A stretch of DNA of 32,326 nucleotides from JBBRGK01 sp036741355 (GTDB lineage: Bacteria > Chloroflexota > Dehalococcoidia > CAUJGQ01). The position numbers and the translations under genes were made by a program. Numbering within the stretch: position 1 is the first letter of the stretch; each line of letters opens with the position of its first letter. The notes under the pieces were generated by a model. It had not been told where the DNA came from, made no database searches, and was given only the letters and a program-made list of their open reading frames with translations. The stretch spans positions 1-32,326 of the forward strand of contig DAINSK010000040.1 of NCBI GenBank assembly GCA_036741355.1, in the 5' to 3' direction. This document shows positions 15,876-23,748 of the stretch, one piece after another.

Positions 15876-17588
15876 TTACCGTGCAGCCGGTGTCGGCGTC
15901 GCGCCGGCGGACGCTCCGGCCGAATCACCAGACGCGTTCACGGTCACCTGGCTAACCTTGACCGTGATGCGGCTGGTAAACCGAGGCAGCCATGGCGCCC
16001 AGCCCGGATTGAGCTTGATCGTTGCCGGCTGGACCTGGTCCACGCGCTCCACCACCGCCTGTTGGGCGTCGCGAATGCCTTTGCCCGATACGGCCTGCTG
16101 TAAGCGCTTGAGGCTAAATGCCCGCGTTACACCTTCTGAGAGCTTGACACGTGTCTGCAATCGATTATTGGCCTTATCGAAGTTGCCCGCAGCCAGCGGA
16201 GTCGCGGTAAATGTCTCCGGCACGAACATCTGGCTGCCATCTACTTTGCCCTGGAGCGCTCGTTTCAGGATCGCCTGCAGCGACTCGTTGTCCGCGCTGA
16301 GCATCACGACCTGCCCGGTCGCCGTGATCTCCAGCAGGTCGGCTGGTTCGTTTGCCTTGACGTTTGGCTTGATGTCCAGGGCGCTAACGGACGCGGTCTG
16401 TGGGAATAGAGTCTCTCCGGTATAGCGCGCGGCGAGCGCAGTTCGACCCTGATCCATCAATACCTGCTGGGCGAATTGAGCCCCTTGTTTAAGGTCATCA
16501 TCGGTCGCAGCGGGAACATTCTGATCGCTGCCGTCCGGGCCTTTAACCGTGGCCTGGCCGTGCACCGGAAATGGTACGGTTCGCGTGATCGTCGTGTTGC
16601 GCCGGTGAGCGGGCACTTCACCGCCCGCGGCGTTGACCACGGTCGCGTCGGTTGAGAGCAAAATGTCGGATGTGGATGAGAGCAATGTCAGTTGCGGGTA
16701 GACCTGCACGGTCGCGGTAGGCAAGTACAGTAGTACGACGGCCGCCAACGCGACGGTGCCCGCAGCCAGACCGCAAAACCGAATAAACATGCCGAGGCCG
16801 GGGAGCGGTACCACCACGCCGCCGACTTTTACGCCGTTGCGGCCATAGCGTTCGAAGTCTACAGCCTTGGTGCTGCCCACCACGGCGAGACCGACTTCTC
16901 GGGCGCGAGCACGCAGTGCTCCGGCATGGGTGACCAGTATCACGTCCTTGCCAGAAACGTCGACATGGCGTCGCAGCCGCCTCATGCCAAGCGGTTTGGA
17001 CAGTTCCTGATTGCCGCGCGGCAGGACCAGTGCAACGCACGGGCTATCAGCCGCGTCAAGCTTGCCGAAGATGGCGGTCAGGGTATCGTCTCGATGAATG
17101 GTTGCGGCGGCAAAGTCACGGCCCCATGGCAGCGGTTTCATCGATTTGCGGGTCTTCGGCGGCGGCGTCTGCTCGATCGGTTGTAAATTTGGTGTATACG
17201 CCGCGAGCGTGGTTCCAGGAACGTTCTCTACGCCGTCACCTTCGTAGTTTGTCTTCGAACCGCTTCGCGACCGTCGGAAAAGCTGTCGCCAGTCTCGTTT
17301 GTGCGCCCGCGAATCAACCCAGTCGGGCATTTCAACCGGCATCGATTCACGAGGCGGTGTGCGGGGCAGCGGCCGCGGTACGCGCGGTAATTCCATCGCC
17401 GGCATGATGTCGTCGCGGAGAGCCATCGGAGTTGGATCCGCGCCGTTGGAACCGGTGCCATTTGGCTCCGATGACACCTCGAACATGGGTTGGTTCACTG
17501 TCGCCGGGGTCTCGCCCTCGGTTGCGGGAGGCGGCGGAGGTGCGGCGGATTGCCGCCCCGCCCGCTGCGCTGGCGCGGGGTGAGTCAT
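15876..17588 (-). CDS. Baseplate J/gp47-like domain membrane protein, function unknown
   Basis: 570 residues from ATG 17588. Residues 1 to about 150 are Pro-rich and disordered. At about 155-245 is a small cytoplasmic alpha/beta region (VALVLPRGNQELSKP, VILVTHAGALRARAREVGL) of a kind that often precedes this domain in Chloroflexota proteins. A membrane helix lies at about 266-289. The extracytoplasmic part (290-570) resembles the baseplate-J-like fold (opening with TATVQVYPQ, then GGEVPAHR and tandem beta-rich units); family assignment is from pattern memory. No phage genes are nearby, so it is probably a cellular envelope protein. AGGAG touches ATG 17588 with no spacing, which is poor. The frame stays open 50 codons upstream to a CTG at 17738 with an ideal AAGGAG, and that stretch is also Pro-rich; the true protein may have 620 residues. 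Confidence 0.7.
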   Translation of the reverse strand: MTHPAPAQRAGRQSAAPPPPPATEGETPATVNQPMFEVSSEPNGTGSNGADPTPMALRDDIMPAMELPRVPRPLPRTPPRESMPVEMPDWVDSRAHKRDWRQLFRRSRSGSKTNYEGDGVENVPGTTLAAYTPNLQPIEQTPPPKTRKSMKPLPWGRDFAAATIHRDDTLTAIFGKLDAADSPCVALVLPRGNQELSKPLGMRRLRRHVDVSGKDVILVTHAGALRARAREVGLAVVGSTKAVDFERYGRNGVKVGGVVVPLPGLGMFIRFCGLAAGTVALAAVVLLYLPTATVQVYPQLTLLSSTSDILLSTDATVVNAAGGEVPAHRRNTTITRTVPFPVHGQATVKGPDGSDQNVPAATDDDLKQGAQFAQQVLMDQGRTALAARYTGETLFPQTASVSALDIKPNVKANEPADLLEITATGQVVMLSADNESLQAILKRALQGKVDGSQMFVPETFTATPLAAGNFDKANNRLQTRVKLSEGVTRAFSLKRLQQAVSGKGIRDAQQAVVERVDQVQPATIKLNPGWAPWLPRFTSRITVKVSQVTVNASGDSAGASAGATPTPAAR

Positions 17589-17730
17589 CTCCTGCTTCGG
17601 AGGCGTGCGATTTTCGGGCGACCGAACGCCATTGCCTGCACTATCCGCTATCGGCGTTTTACTCGCAGGTGGCGGTTTCGGGCGCGCACCTAGTGGTGAA
17701 GGCCCAATTTGTTCTTTATCGCCCGTAGCA

Positions 17731-20364
17731 TCAGTCAGAGAGCAACTCCTTGACTAACCGCCTGGCATCCTCGAATGCCCGGTCCAGCGCGGCCGGGTTG
17801 TTGATTCCGCCTTGGGCAAGTTCAGGTCGCCCGCCGCCCCTGGCCTCGGCCGCTACCAATCCTTTGTTTAGCACATCCGCGGCCTTCACCTTGTGGCTCA
17901 AATCAGAAGAGACCATAACCACAGCAGGCGGCTTCTTACCCGAAGCTCCTGTCAGTACGACGACGGAACTGCCCACCTTCTGCCGGACAACGTCGCCGAT
18001 CTGACGCAGGGATTCTACGTTCGGAGCGTCAACGCGGGCGACAATAAGCGCTGCGCCCCCGATGCGTTCGGCTGAGGCCACCAGTGAGTCGGCATTTTGC
18101 CGTCCCGCTTCGCGTTGCATTAGTGCTTGTTGGCGACGTACCGCTTCGAGCTCGGCGACGAGGCCCTCCACGCGGGCCTCCAGCCCGGTTGGAGGGACGC
18201 CGAGCGTCCGAGAGAGGCGATCGATCCTCGCTAGCTGCTCTTCGACATAACGCTCGGCCGAGGAGCCGGTCAGTGCCTCCACACGGCGCACTCCCGCGCC
18301 AATACTTGCGTCGTTTACCAGCAACAGCAGGCCGATTTCGCCGGTCTCGTCTACGTGCGTGCCGCCGCAGAGCTCGGCACTGAAGCGGTGTCCGCTGTCC
18401 ACCATCTCCACGACACGTACTTCATCACCGTATTTGTCTCCGAAGAATGCCAGCACGCCCTCGCCGAGCGCCGCCTCTTTGTTCATGACCTTTGTCGCGA
18501 CGGGTATGTCGTCGCGGATCTTCTCGTTGACCAGGTGCTCGACCTCGAGCCGCTGTTGGTTGGTCGGCGCCTGGGGTTGCTGGTAATCAAAGCGCAGCCT
18601 ATCCGGAGCGACAAGCGAGCCCATCTGCCGTACATGCCGGCCCAAGACCTCGCGGAGCGCCGCGTGCAGGAGGTGTGTGCCGGTGTGATTCCGCGTCGTG
18701 TTCCGGCGGCGGATCGGGTCAACAGTCGCCGCCACCAGCTGCTGGACGGCGATCGTGCCATCTACGACGGTAGCTTCGTGCAGGATCAAACCTTCATCAC
18801 GCTGCGTGTCCGTCACCCGGGCTACACCAGATTCGGTGCGAATCTCGCCTGCATCGCCGACCTGTCCACCGCCCTCGGGATAAAACGGTGTTGCGTCGAG
18901 CACGACCTGGATCTGCCGGCCAGCGTTCGCACGGTCGAGAACCTCTGAACCGGCAAAGATCCCGGTGATTGCCGTATCGACTTGCAGCGACTCGTAACCG
19001 ATGAACCTGCCGCCGCGGCCCGTTCCTGCGAGCTCGAGCCGGGCCTGGCTCGTCGCTTCTGCCAGAAATTCGCCGCCGGCTCGACCGCGCTCCCGCTCGC
19101 GTTCCAACTCGCTCTCGAAACCTTCGCGATCGATGTTCAAACCGTGCTGTTCGGCGATCTCCTCAATTACCTCCAATGGCACGCCGTAGGTGCTGTAGAG
19201 ACGGAAGATCTCGTCGCCAGGAAGCGCGTCGCCCTGACCACGAAGGCTCGCGATCAGCCCGTCAAGCCTCGTTACACCGGCTTCGAGCGTGTCTCCGAAC
19301 CGCCGTTCCTCACCGGTGAGTGCAGAGTGAACGTTGGTTCGCTGTTCGTCGAGGAACGGGTAATACCGTTTCATACGATCGATGACGGCGTCCGCGACCT
19401 TGGCCAGGAACGGGCCTTCCGCTGCCAGTACGCGCCCGTAGTAGACGCTGCGGCGAATGAGCCGTCGTACGACGTACCCGCGCCCCTCGTTGGTTGGCAA
19501 TACGCCATCGGCGACGAGAAAGGTGACCGCACGCGCGTGATCGGCAATGACCCGCATCATGCGCCTTGACTCTTCGTCCTTGCCGTATTCCACCCCGATC
19601 GCGTCCGAGATCGCCCTGAGGATCGGGTCGAAGAGGTCAGTCTCGTAGCTTGACGCGCTGTCCTCCAGCACTCGCGTTATCCGCTCCAGGCCAGCGCCGG
19701 TGTCAATGTTGGCTTTTGGCAACGGCGTGCGCTCACCGTTCTCGTCCTGGTACATCGACATGAAGACCAGGTTCCAGATTTCCAGAAAGCGGTAGCAGTT
19801 CTCGTGGGCCGGCTCGCAATCGGGTCCGCAGCCGATTGCTTCGCCGAAGTCATAGAAGATCTCGGAACATGGTCCGCAAGGGCCAAGGTCGCCCGAAGTC
19901 CAGAAATTGCCCTCTGCCTCGCCGTAACGGAAGATCTTTTCCGGCTTCTGGCCCTGGCCTACCCAAAGGTCGAACGCCTGATCGTCGTCCGTATAGACGG
20001 TGTTCCATAATCGCTCCGCTGGGATGCCGAGCTCTTTGGTCACGAACTCCCACGCCCACGAGATCGCCTGGTCCTTGAAGTAATCTCCCACGGAAAAGTT
20101 GCCGAGCATCTCGAAGAACGTGTGGTGGCTGACGTCGCCCACACTTTCGATGTCGCTTGTGCGGAAGCAACGCTGGACCGACGTCATACGCAAGGCAGGG
20201 GGCGAATCCTTGCCGGTGAAGAAGGGCTTGAACTGCACCATGCCGGCGCTCGTGAAAAGCAACGTGGGGTCGCCCCACGGCACCAGCGTCGCGGACGGTA
20301 TCTGTTTGTGGCCGCGTTCAATGAAGAAGGTGAGGAAGCGTTCCCGCACCTGATCGCTGTTCAC
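17731..20364 (-). CDS. alaS: Alanine--tRNA ligase
   Basis: Charges tRNA-Ala. 877 residues, the full-length bacterial form. The class II catalytic domain opens the protein (TLLFTSAGMVQFKPFF, HHTFFEMLGNFSVGDYFK, NIDTGAGLERI). It is followed by the tRNA recognition helices, the editing domain with the metal-binding HTGTHLLHAAL and ELCGGTHVDETGEIG, a coiled-coil region (LEARVEGLVAELEAVRRQQ), and the DHHA1/C-Ala domain ending with ARGGGRPELAQGG. All editing-site His and Cys residues are present. It heads the leftward run to tgt. A divergent CorC/HlyC-type gene lies across a 181 bp intergenic region containing facing TATAAT boxes and a palindrome. Confidence 0.98.
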   Translation of the reverse strand: MNSDQVRERFLTFFIERGHKQIPSATLVPWGDPTLLFTSAGMVQFKPFFTGKDSPPALRMTSVQRCFRTSDIESVGDVSHHTFFEMLGNFSVGDYFKDQAISWAWEFVTKELGIPAERLWNTVYTDDDQAFDLWVGQGQKPEKIFRYGEAEGNFWTSGDLGPCGPCSEIFYDFGEAIGCGPDCEPAHENCYRFLEIWNLVFMSMYQDENGERTPLPKANIDTGAGLERITRVLEDSASSYETDLFDPILRAISDAIGVEYGKDEESRRMMRVIADHARAVTFLVADGVLPTNEGRGYVVRRLIRRSVYYGRVLAAEGPFLAKVADAVIDRMKRYYPFLDEQRTNVHSALTGEERRFGDTLEAGVTRLDGLIASLRGQGDALPGDEIFRLYSTYGVPLEVIEEIAEQHGLNIDREGFESELERERERGRAGGEFLAEATSQARLELAGTGRGGRFIGYESLQVDTAITGIFAGSEVLDRANAGRQIQVVLDATPFYPEGGGQVGDAGEIRTESGVARVTDTQRDEGLILHEATVVDGTIAVQQLVAATVDPIRRRNTTRNHTGTHLLHAALREVLGRHVRQMGSLVAPDRLRFDYQQPQAPTNQQRLEVEHLVNEKIRDDIPVATKVMNKEAALGEGVLAFFGDKYGDEVRVVEMVDSGHRFSAELCGGTHVDETGEIGLLLLVNDASIGAGVRRVEALTGSSAERYVEEQLARIDRLSRTLGVPPTGLEARVEGLVAELEAVRRQQALMQREAGRQNADSLVASAERIGGAALIVARVDAPNVESLRQIGDVVRQKVGSSVVVLTGASGKKPPAVVMVSSDLSHKVKAADVLNKGLVAAEARGGGRPELAQGGINNPAALDRAFEDARRLVKELLSD
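17736..17751 (-). promoter_or_regulatory. Ribosome-binding site with possible CTG start for the baseplate-J-like gene
   Basis: AAGGAG (17751-17746), seven bases, then CTG (17738-17736), all at the end of alaS on the minus strand. From this CTG the frame runs 50 codons without a stop into ATG 17588. No ATG, GTG or TTG occurs in frame between. The frame is closed by TAG just upstream of the AAGGAG. Confidence 0.4.
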
Positions 20365-20433
20365 GAGTGACCTCGACCGCCGTTCCCTAAGTAGTTCCGT
20401 GCGCGATGTCGACCGGGCCGCCAGGCCCGGGAT

Positions 20434-20459
20434 TGGGCCCGATTATACCATGGGGCCCA
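20434..20459 (-). promoter_or_regulatory. alaS: alaS extended -10 promoter inside a palindrome
   Basis: The minus strand reads TGGTATAAT (20450-20442), a perfect extended -10. It lies between the arms of an inverted repeat, tgggccc (20434-20440) and gggccca (20453-20459), 12 bp apart. Transcription would start near 20435, in or beside the left arm, with a ~70 nt leader. The arrangement suggests an operator; E. coli alaS is known to be repressed by its own product at a palindrome around the start site, so autoregulation is a possible reading. Confidence 0.45.
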
Positions 20460-20479
20460 TCGGGTCACTGAGATGGAGA

Positions 20480-20485
20480 TATAAT
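20480..20485 (+). promoter_or_regulatory. Predicted -10 box of the CorC/HlyC-type gene
   Basis: Perfect TATAAT on the plus strand, facing away from the alaS promoter 30 bp to its left. The -35 is weak. Transcription from about 20492 excludes the upstream GTG 20399 as start and favours TTG 20546. Confidence 0.45.
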
Positions 20486-20545
20486 GATCGAAATCATCAA
20501 CCGGTTGGCATTTTCACCCGGCCGCGGAAGGAGCCGTTCGTCCGC

Positions 20546-21817
20546 TTGGACGTAGATAGTTGGTTGGGCGTTTTGCTCTTGCTGGGCTGCGCTCTCGGGC
20601 TCTTCCTCACCGCCGTCTCCTCGGCGGCCGGAATCTTCAACCGAAGACCGTATCGCCCGCCCGTTGGCCGCGGGGCCGCGCGTCCCGAAAATCTTCATCA
20701 ATTCCTTCACGACCGCGAGAGTTTCATATCCAGCCTGGTATTCGCCCGGACGGTCAGCATCGTCACGGGCGGGATCACCGCCTGTGTTATCGTCATGCAG
20801 CGCACCGGCGTATCAGCGCGGCCTGCGATCGTAACGATTGTGCTGGTGACGCTTGCGGCCGGATTGATCGAAGGCATACCGCGGGTCGTCGTCTCGCACA
20901 ACCCCGAACGGTGGCATGACAGAGTCGTCCTCATTACCGTGGCAATCCACGGCGCTTTCTTTGTCCCCGCGATGCTTATCGATTTGCCCGGCAAGGCGTT
21001 ATTGCGCTTCGCGCGCTTTCGTCCGAATGCAGACGACGACGACCAGGATGAAGAGATCGTTCGCCTGGTTGAGCTTGAAGAGAGCCAGGGCCGCATCGAG
21101 GACGACGAGCGGCAGATGATTCGGGCCGTAATTGAATTGGAGGACACGACAGCGCGGGAGATCATGGTTCCGCGAATCGACATCACCGCGGTGGGGACCG
21201 GCGAGTCGATGCAGGATGTTGCAGCCATAATTGCCGTTCACGGCTACAGCCGCATTCCGCTGTACGAGGGCAACATAGATAATATTGTGGGTGTTGTTTA
21301 CGCGAAGGACGTTCTTGCCCGCTTCGCGCAGGGCGCAGGGGACGTCGATATTCGGACGATCGCTCGCCCGCCGCTGTTCGTGCCGGAAACCAAGCGCGTC
21401 GACGAGTTATTGAGTGAGCTGCGCGATCGGCGCATACACATGGCGGTCGTGGTGGACGAATATGGCGGCACTTCGGGATTGTTGACGATCGAAGACCTGG
21501 TCGAAGAGATCGTCGGTGAGATCGAAGATGAGTACGATCACGCGGAGCCAAACGTTGTGCTGACCGGCGAGCACGACGCCGTCGTCGACGCGCGACAGCG
21601 CGTGGACATCTTGAAAGAACTATTCGACGTCGAGCCGGATCAGGGCGATTTCGACACCGTCGGCGGCTTCATCATTCACCAACTCGGCAAGATTCCGTCG
21701 CCGGGCGACACTGTGGCTATAAACGGTCTGAGCCTCAAAGTTCTATCTGTAACGGGCAGGCGCATCCGCAAGGTGCGTATCACCAGGATGCAACCGGACA
21801 CTGCTGGTCAGAACTGA
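20546..21817 (+). CDS. CorC/HlyC-type (CNNM) membrane protein with CBS pair
   Basis: Family of CBS-domain membrane proteins linked to Mg/Co efflux or resistance; often mislabelled hemolysin. From TTG 20546 it has 423 residues: an N-terminal DUF21-type membrane region with about four helices (LGVLLLLGCALGLFL, IVTGGITACVIV, TIVLVTLAAGL, TVAIHGAFFVPAML), then an acidic linker (DDDDQDEE). Next is a CBS pair opening with the typical REIMVPRIDI, with GYSRIPLYEG, DNIVGVVYAKDVL and MAVVVDEYGGTSGLLTIEDLVEEIVGEIEDE. It ends in the CorC_HlyC domain (GDFDTVGGFIIHQLGKIP). A GTG at 20399 would add 49 residues but lies upstream of the -10 box; AAGGAG 12 nt before TTG 20546 supports the later start. Substrate is not determinable. 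Confidence 0.9.
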   Translation: MDVDSWLGVLLLLGCALGLFLTAVSSAAGIFNRRPYRPPVGRGAARPENLHQFLHDRESFISSLVFARTVSIVTGGITACVIVMQRTGVSARPAIVTIVLVTLAAGLIEGIPRVVVSHNPERWHDRVVLITVAIHGAFFVPAMLIDLPGKALLRFARFRPNADDDDQDEEIVRLVELEESQGRIEDDERQMIRAVIELEDTTAREIMVPRIDITAVGTGESMQDVAAIIAVHGYSRIPLYEGNIDNIVGVVYAKDVLARFAQGAGDVDIRTIARPPLFVPETKRVDELLSELRDRRIHMAVVVDEYGGTSGLLTIEDLVEEIVGEIEDEYDHAEPNVVLTGEHDAVVDARQRVDILKELFDVEPDQGDFDTVGGFIIHQLGKIPSPGDTVAINGLSLKVLSVTGRRIRKVRITRMQPDTAGQN

Positions 21818-21870
21818 TGCCGGCCGGGGGAGTAACGAGAACGTAACGAAACCCCAGGCGGCAGCCCCTA

Positions 21871-21879
21871 TGCTATACT
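21871..21879 (+). promoter_or_regulatory. Predicted extended -10 promoter of argF-cdaA-ybbR
   Basis: TGCTATACT is an extended -10 in the 91 bp gap after the CorC/HlyC-type gene. No good -35 is at 17 bp. The start would be near 21886, with a short leader containing AGGAG before ATG 21909. No clear ARG box is visible. Confidence 0.45.
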
Positions 21880-21908
21880 TGCCGCGCTCACGAGCGCAGG
21901 AGTAGGGA

Positions 21909-22823
21909 ATGCGCGGCAGGCACCTTTTGACCGTGGGTGACCTGGACGCACGGGAACTGTCGCTGATTCTCGATACTTCGGCGCGTTTCAAAGCTGCCCC
22001 GCCGCCGCCGCTCCTCGCCGGCAAGTCCGTCGCTCTCCTCTTCGAAAAGCCATCGCTTCGCACACGGGTCAGCTTCGACGTTGGCGTATATCGCCTTGGC
22101 GGTCACCTCACCTACCTGTCGCCGCCGGAGGTGGGTCTTGGCGTGCGTGAGGCTGTGAAGGACGTGGCGCGGGTACTCAGCGGCTACGTAGACCTGATTG
22201 CAGCGCGGACGATGACGCAGAGTACGGTCGAAGAACTCGCCTCGTACGCCAGCGTTCCGGTCATTAACGCTCTTTCAGATACAGAGCACCCATGCCAGGC
22301 GTTGGCCGACCTGTTGACCATCCAGGAGAACTGTGGCCGGTTGGCCGGTGTTCGGATCGCGTATATCGGGGACGGTAATAACGTTGCCGCGTCGCTCGTT
22401 CAGTCGTGCGCCCTGATGGGCATGGACATTACGCTGGCCTCTCCTGAGGGCTATGATGTGCCCGAAACGGCGCTCGCGCGCGCGCGCGGTTACGCTGAGA
22501 AGTCGGGTGGTTCGATTACGATCGTTCGAGAGCCCGAGGAAGCCGTAACGGACGTTCAGGTCATCTATACGGACGTTTGGGTGAGCATGGGGCAGGAAGA
22601 GGAGACTGCATCGAGACGCGAAGCCTTTGCGCCCTACCAGGTTGATATGGCGCTGCTTCGTCGGGCGCCAGCGGAAGTAATCGTGATGCACGACCTCCCG
22701 GCCCACCGCGGTGAAGAGATAACCGACGAAGTGATGGAGTCATCGCACTCGCGCGTGTTCCAGCAGGCCGAAAACCGCATGTATACCGAACAGGCCGCGA
22801 TGGCGCTCATTTTAGGCGACTGA
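21909..22823 (+). CDS. argF: Ornithine carbamoyltransferase (variant active-site motif)
   Basis: Makes citrulline from ornithine and carbamoyl phosphate in arginine synthesis. 304 residues, normal length. The carbamoyl-phosphate domain has FEKPSLRTRVSFDVG (SxRTR loop), GLGVREAVKDVARVLSGYVD and DTEHPCQALADLLT (HPxQ). The ornithine domain has YIGDGNNVAASL, YTDVWVSMGQE and MHDLPAHRGEEIT. The last is notable: OTC normally has HCLP, the Cys contacting ornithine; here it is His261-Asp262-Leu-Pro (codon gac at 22692). The rest favours OTC over aspartate carbamoyltransferase, but a different amino substrate cannot be excluded. No other arg gene is adjacent; cdaA follows after 4 bp. Confidence 0.88.
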   Translation: MRGRHLLTVGDLDARELSLILDTSARFKAAPPPPLLAGKSVALLFEKPSLRTRVSFDVGVYRLGGHLTYLSPPEVGLGVREAVKDVARVLSGYVDLIAARTMTQSTVEELASYASVPVINALSDTEHPCQALADLLTIQENCGRLAGVRIAYIGDGNNVAASLVQSCALMGMDITLASPEGYDVPETALARARGYAEKSGGSITIVREPEEAVTDVQVIYTDVWVSMGQEEETASRREAFAPYQVDMALLRRAPAEVIVMHDLPAHRGEEITDEVMESSHSRVFQQAENRMYTEQAAMALILGD

Positions 22824-22827
22824 TCCC

Positions 22828-23742
22828 ATGCCCCAGCCCCCCGAGTCGGTAAAGACCTTCATTGACACGCTACTGCGTATTGATCCGGTCAGCGCTATCG
22901 ATATCCTCCTGATTGCGGCGATCATTTACGCGGTTTTGGTCTGGCTGAAGGGTTCAACCGGGATGTCGCTGGTGCGAGGGGCGGCGTTCGTCATCCTGGT
23001 TGGGCTTGTCGCCGGCAGCCTGCTCAACCTCACAGTCGTCAACTGGCTTCTGCGGAATTCGGTACCGGCGCTGCTGGTGGCCGTGCCGATCGTCTTTCAG
23101 CCGGAGATCCGGCGGGCGCTGGAACGCCTGGGGCGCACGCGCGTGGCGTCTCGGCGCAGCCGGCGCGCCTCGGATGTGGTTCTCGGCGCCCTTGTGCAGG
23201 CGAGTGCGGAACTTGCAATGCGGCGGTTGGGAGCGCTGATCGTCATCGAGCGCAAAACCGGGCTGGACGATTACATCCGAACCGGTATCTTGATCGAGGG
23301 CATACCGACGGCGGCGCTTGTGGAGAACCTCTTCTGGCGGAACTCACCACTCCACGATGGCGCGGTCATCGTGCGAGAAAATCGGCTGATCGCTGCGGCC
23401 TGCACGTTGCCGCTCTCTGAGAGCCCGATGCCAGGCCATCTTGGAACCCGTCATCGGGCTGCACTTGGATTGAGTGAACGAACAGACGCGATCGTCGTCG
23501 TGGTCTCCGAGGAATCCGGGTCGATCTCACTGGTGGTGGATGGTCAGCTCATCGGTGGTCTTGATGCCGACGGGTTGCGGGCGCTGTTGCGCAACTTGAT
23601 CGGCCAGTCGGTGGACGAGCCCCTGCGCCTCATCCGGTCGCACGATCGGGCCTACGAGACGGAACGAATGTCGCCTGACGAGACCTCCTCGACGGCCGCA
23701 GATACAGACCGCAACATCTCTGCGGGCACAGGCGGAGTTTAG
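22828..23742 (+). CDS. cdaA: Diadenylate cyclase CdaA
   Basis: Membrane-bound synthase of c-di-AMP from two ATP. 304 residues: three N-terminal membrane helices at about 18-100 (IDILLIAAIIYAVLVWL, AAFVILVGLVAGSLL, VPALLVAVPIVF), then the DAC domain with FQPEIRRALERLGR, the active-site SPLHDGAVIV (DGA) and LGTRHRAALGLSE (RHR) motifs, both intact, and the VVVSEESGSISLV strand. A polar tail of about 40 residues is probably disordered. It begins 4 bp after argF and is followed by ybbR, its usual regulatory partner. Confidence 0.96.
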   Translation: MPQPPESVKTFIDTLLRIDPVSAIDILLIAAIIYAVLVWLKGSTGMSLVRGAAFVILVGLVAGSLLNLTVVNWLLRNSVPALLVAVPIVFQPEIRRALERLGRTRVASRRSRRASDVVLGALVQASAELAMRRLGALIVIERKTGLDDYIRTGILIEGIPTAALVENLFWRNSPLHDGAVIVRENRLIAAACTLPLSESPMPGHLGTRHRAALGLSERTDAIVVVVSEESGSISLVVDGQLIGGLDADGLRALLRNLIGQSVDEPLRLIRSHDRAYETERMSPDETSSTAADTDRNISAGTGGV

Positions 23743-23748
23743 ACGGCG

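Noticed and set aside
15502..16425. 307-codon plus-strand ORF
   Set aside because: It runs antisense across ruvX and the end of the baseplate-J-like gene, both with clear protein families; its translation is Ser/Arg-rich and has no recognisable motif.
15876..17588. Prophage or contractile-injection remnant
   Set aside because: Only a single baseplate-J-like domain is present, on a membrane-anchored protein, with no other tail or phage genes in the window.
17692..17732. 13-codon ORF (ATG overlapping the alaS TGA) as a leader peptide
   Set aside because: The AAGGAG is 14 nt away, too far, and the peptide has no regulatory codon pattern. The CTG frame explains the ribosome-binding site better.
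20399..20545. GTG 20399 as start of the CorC/HlyC-type gene
   Set aside because: It lies upstream of the likely -10 box and within the alaS promoter region, and the extra 49 residues look non-coding.
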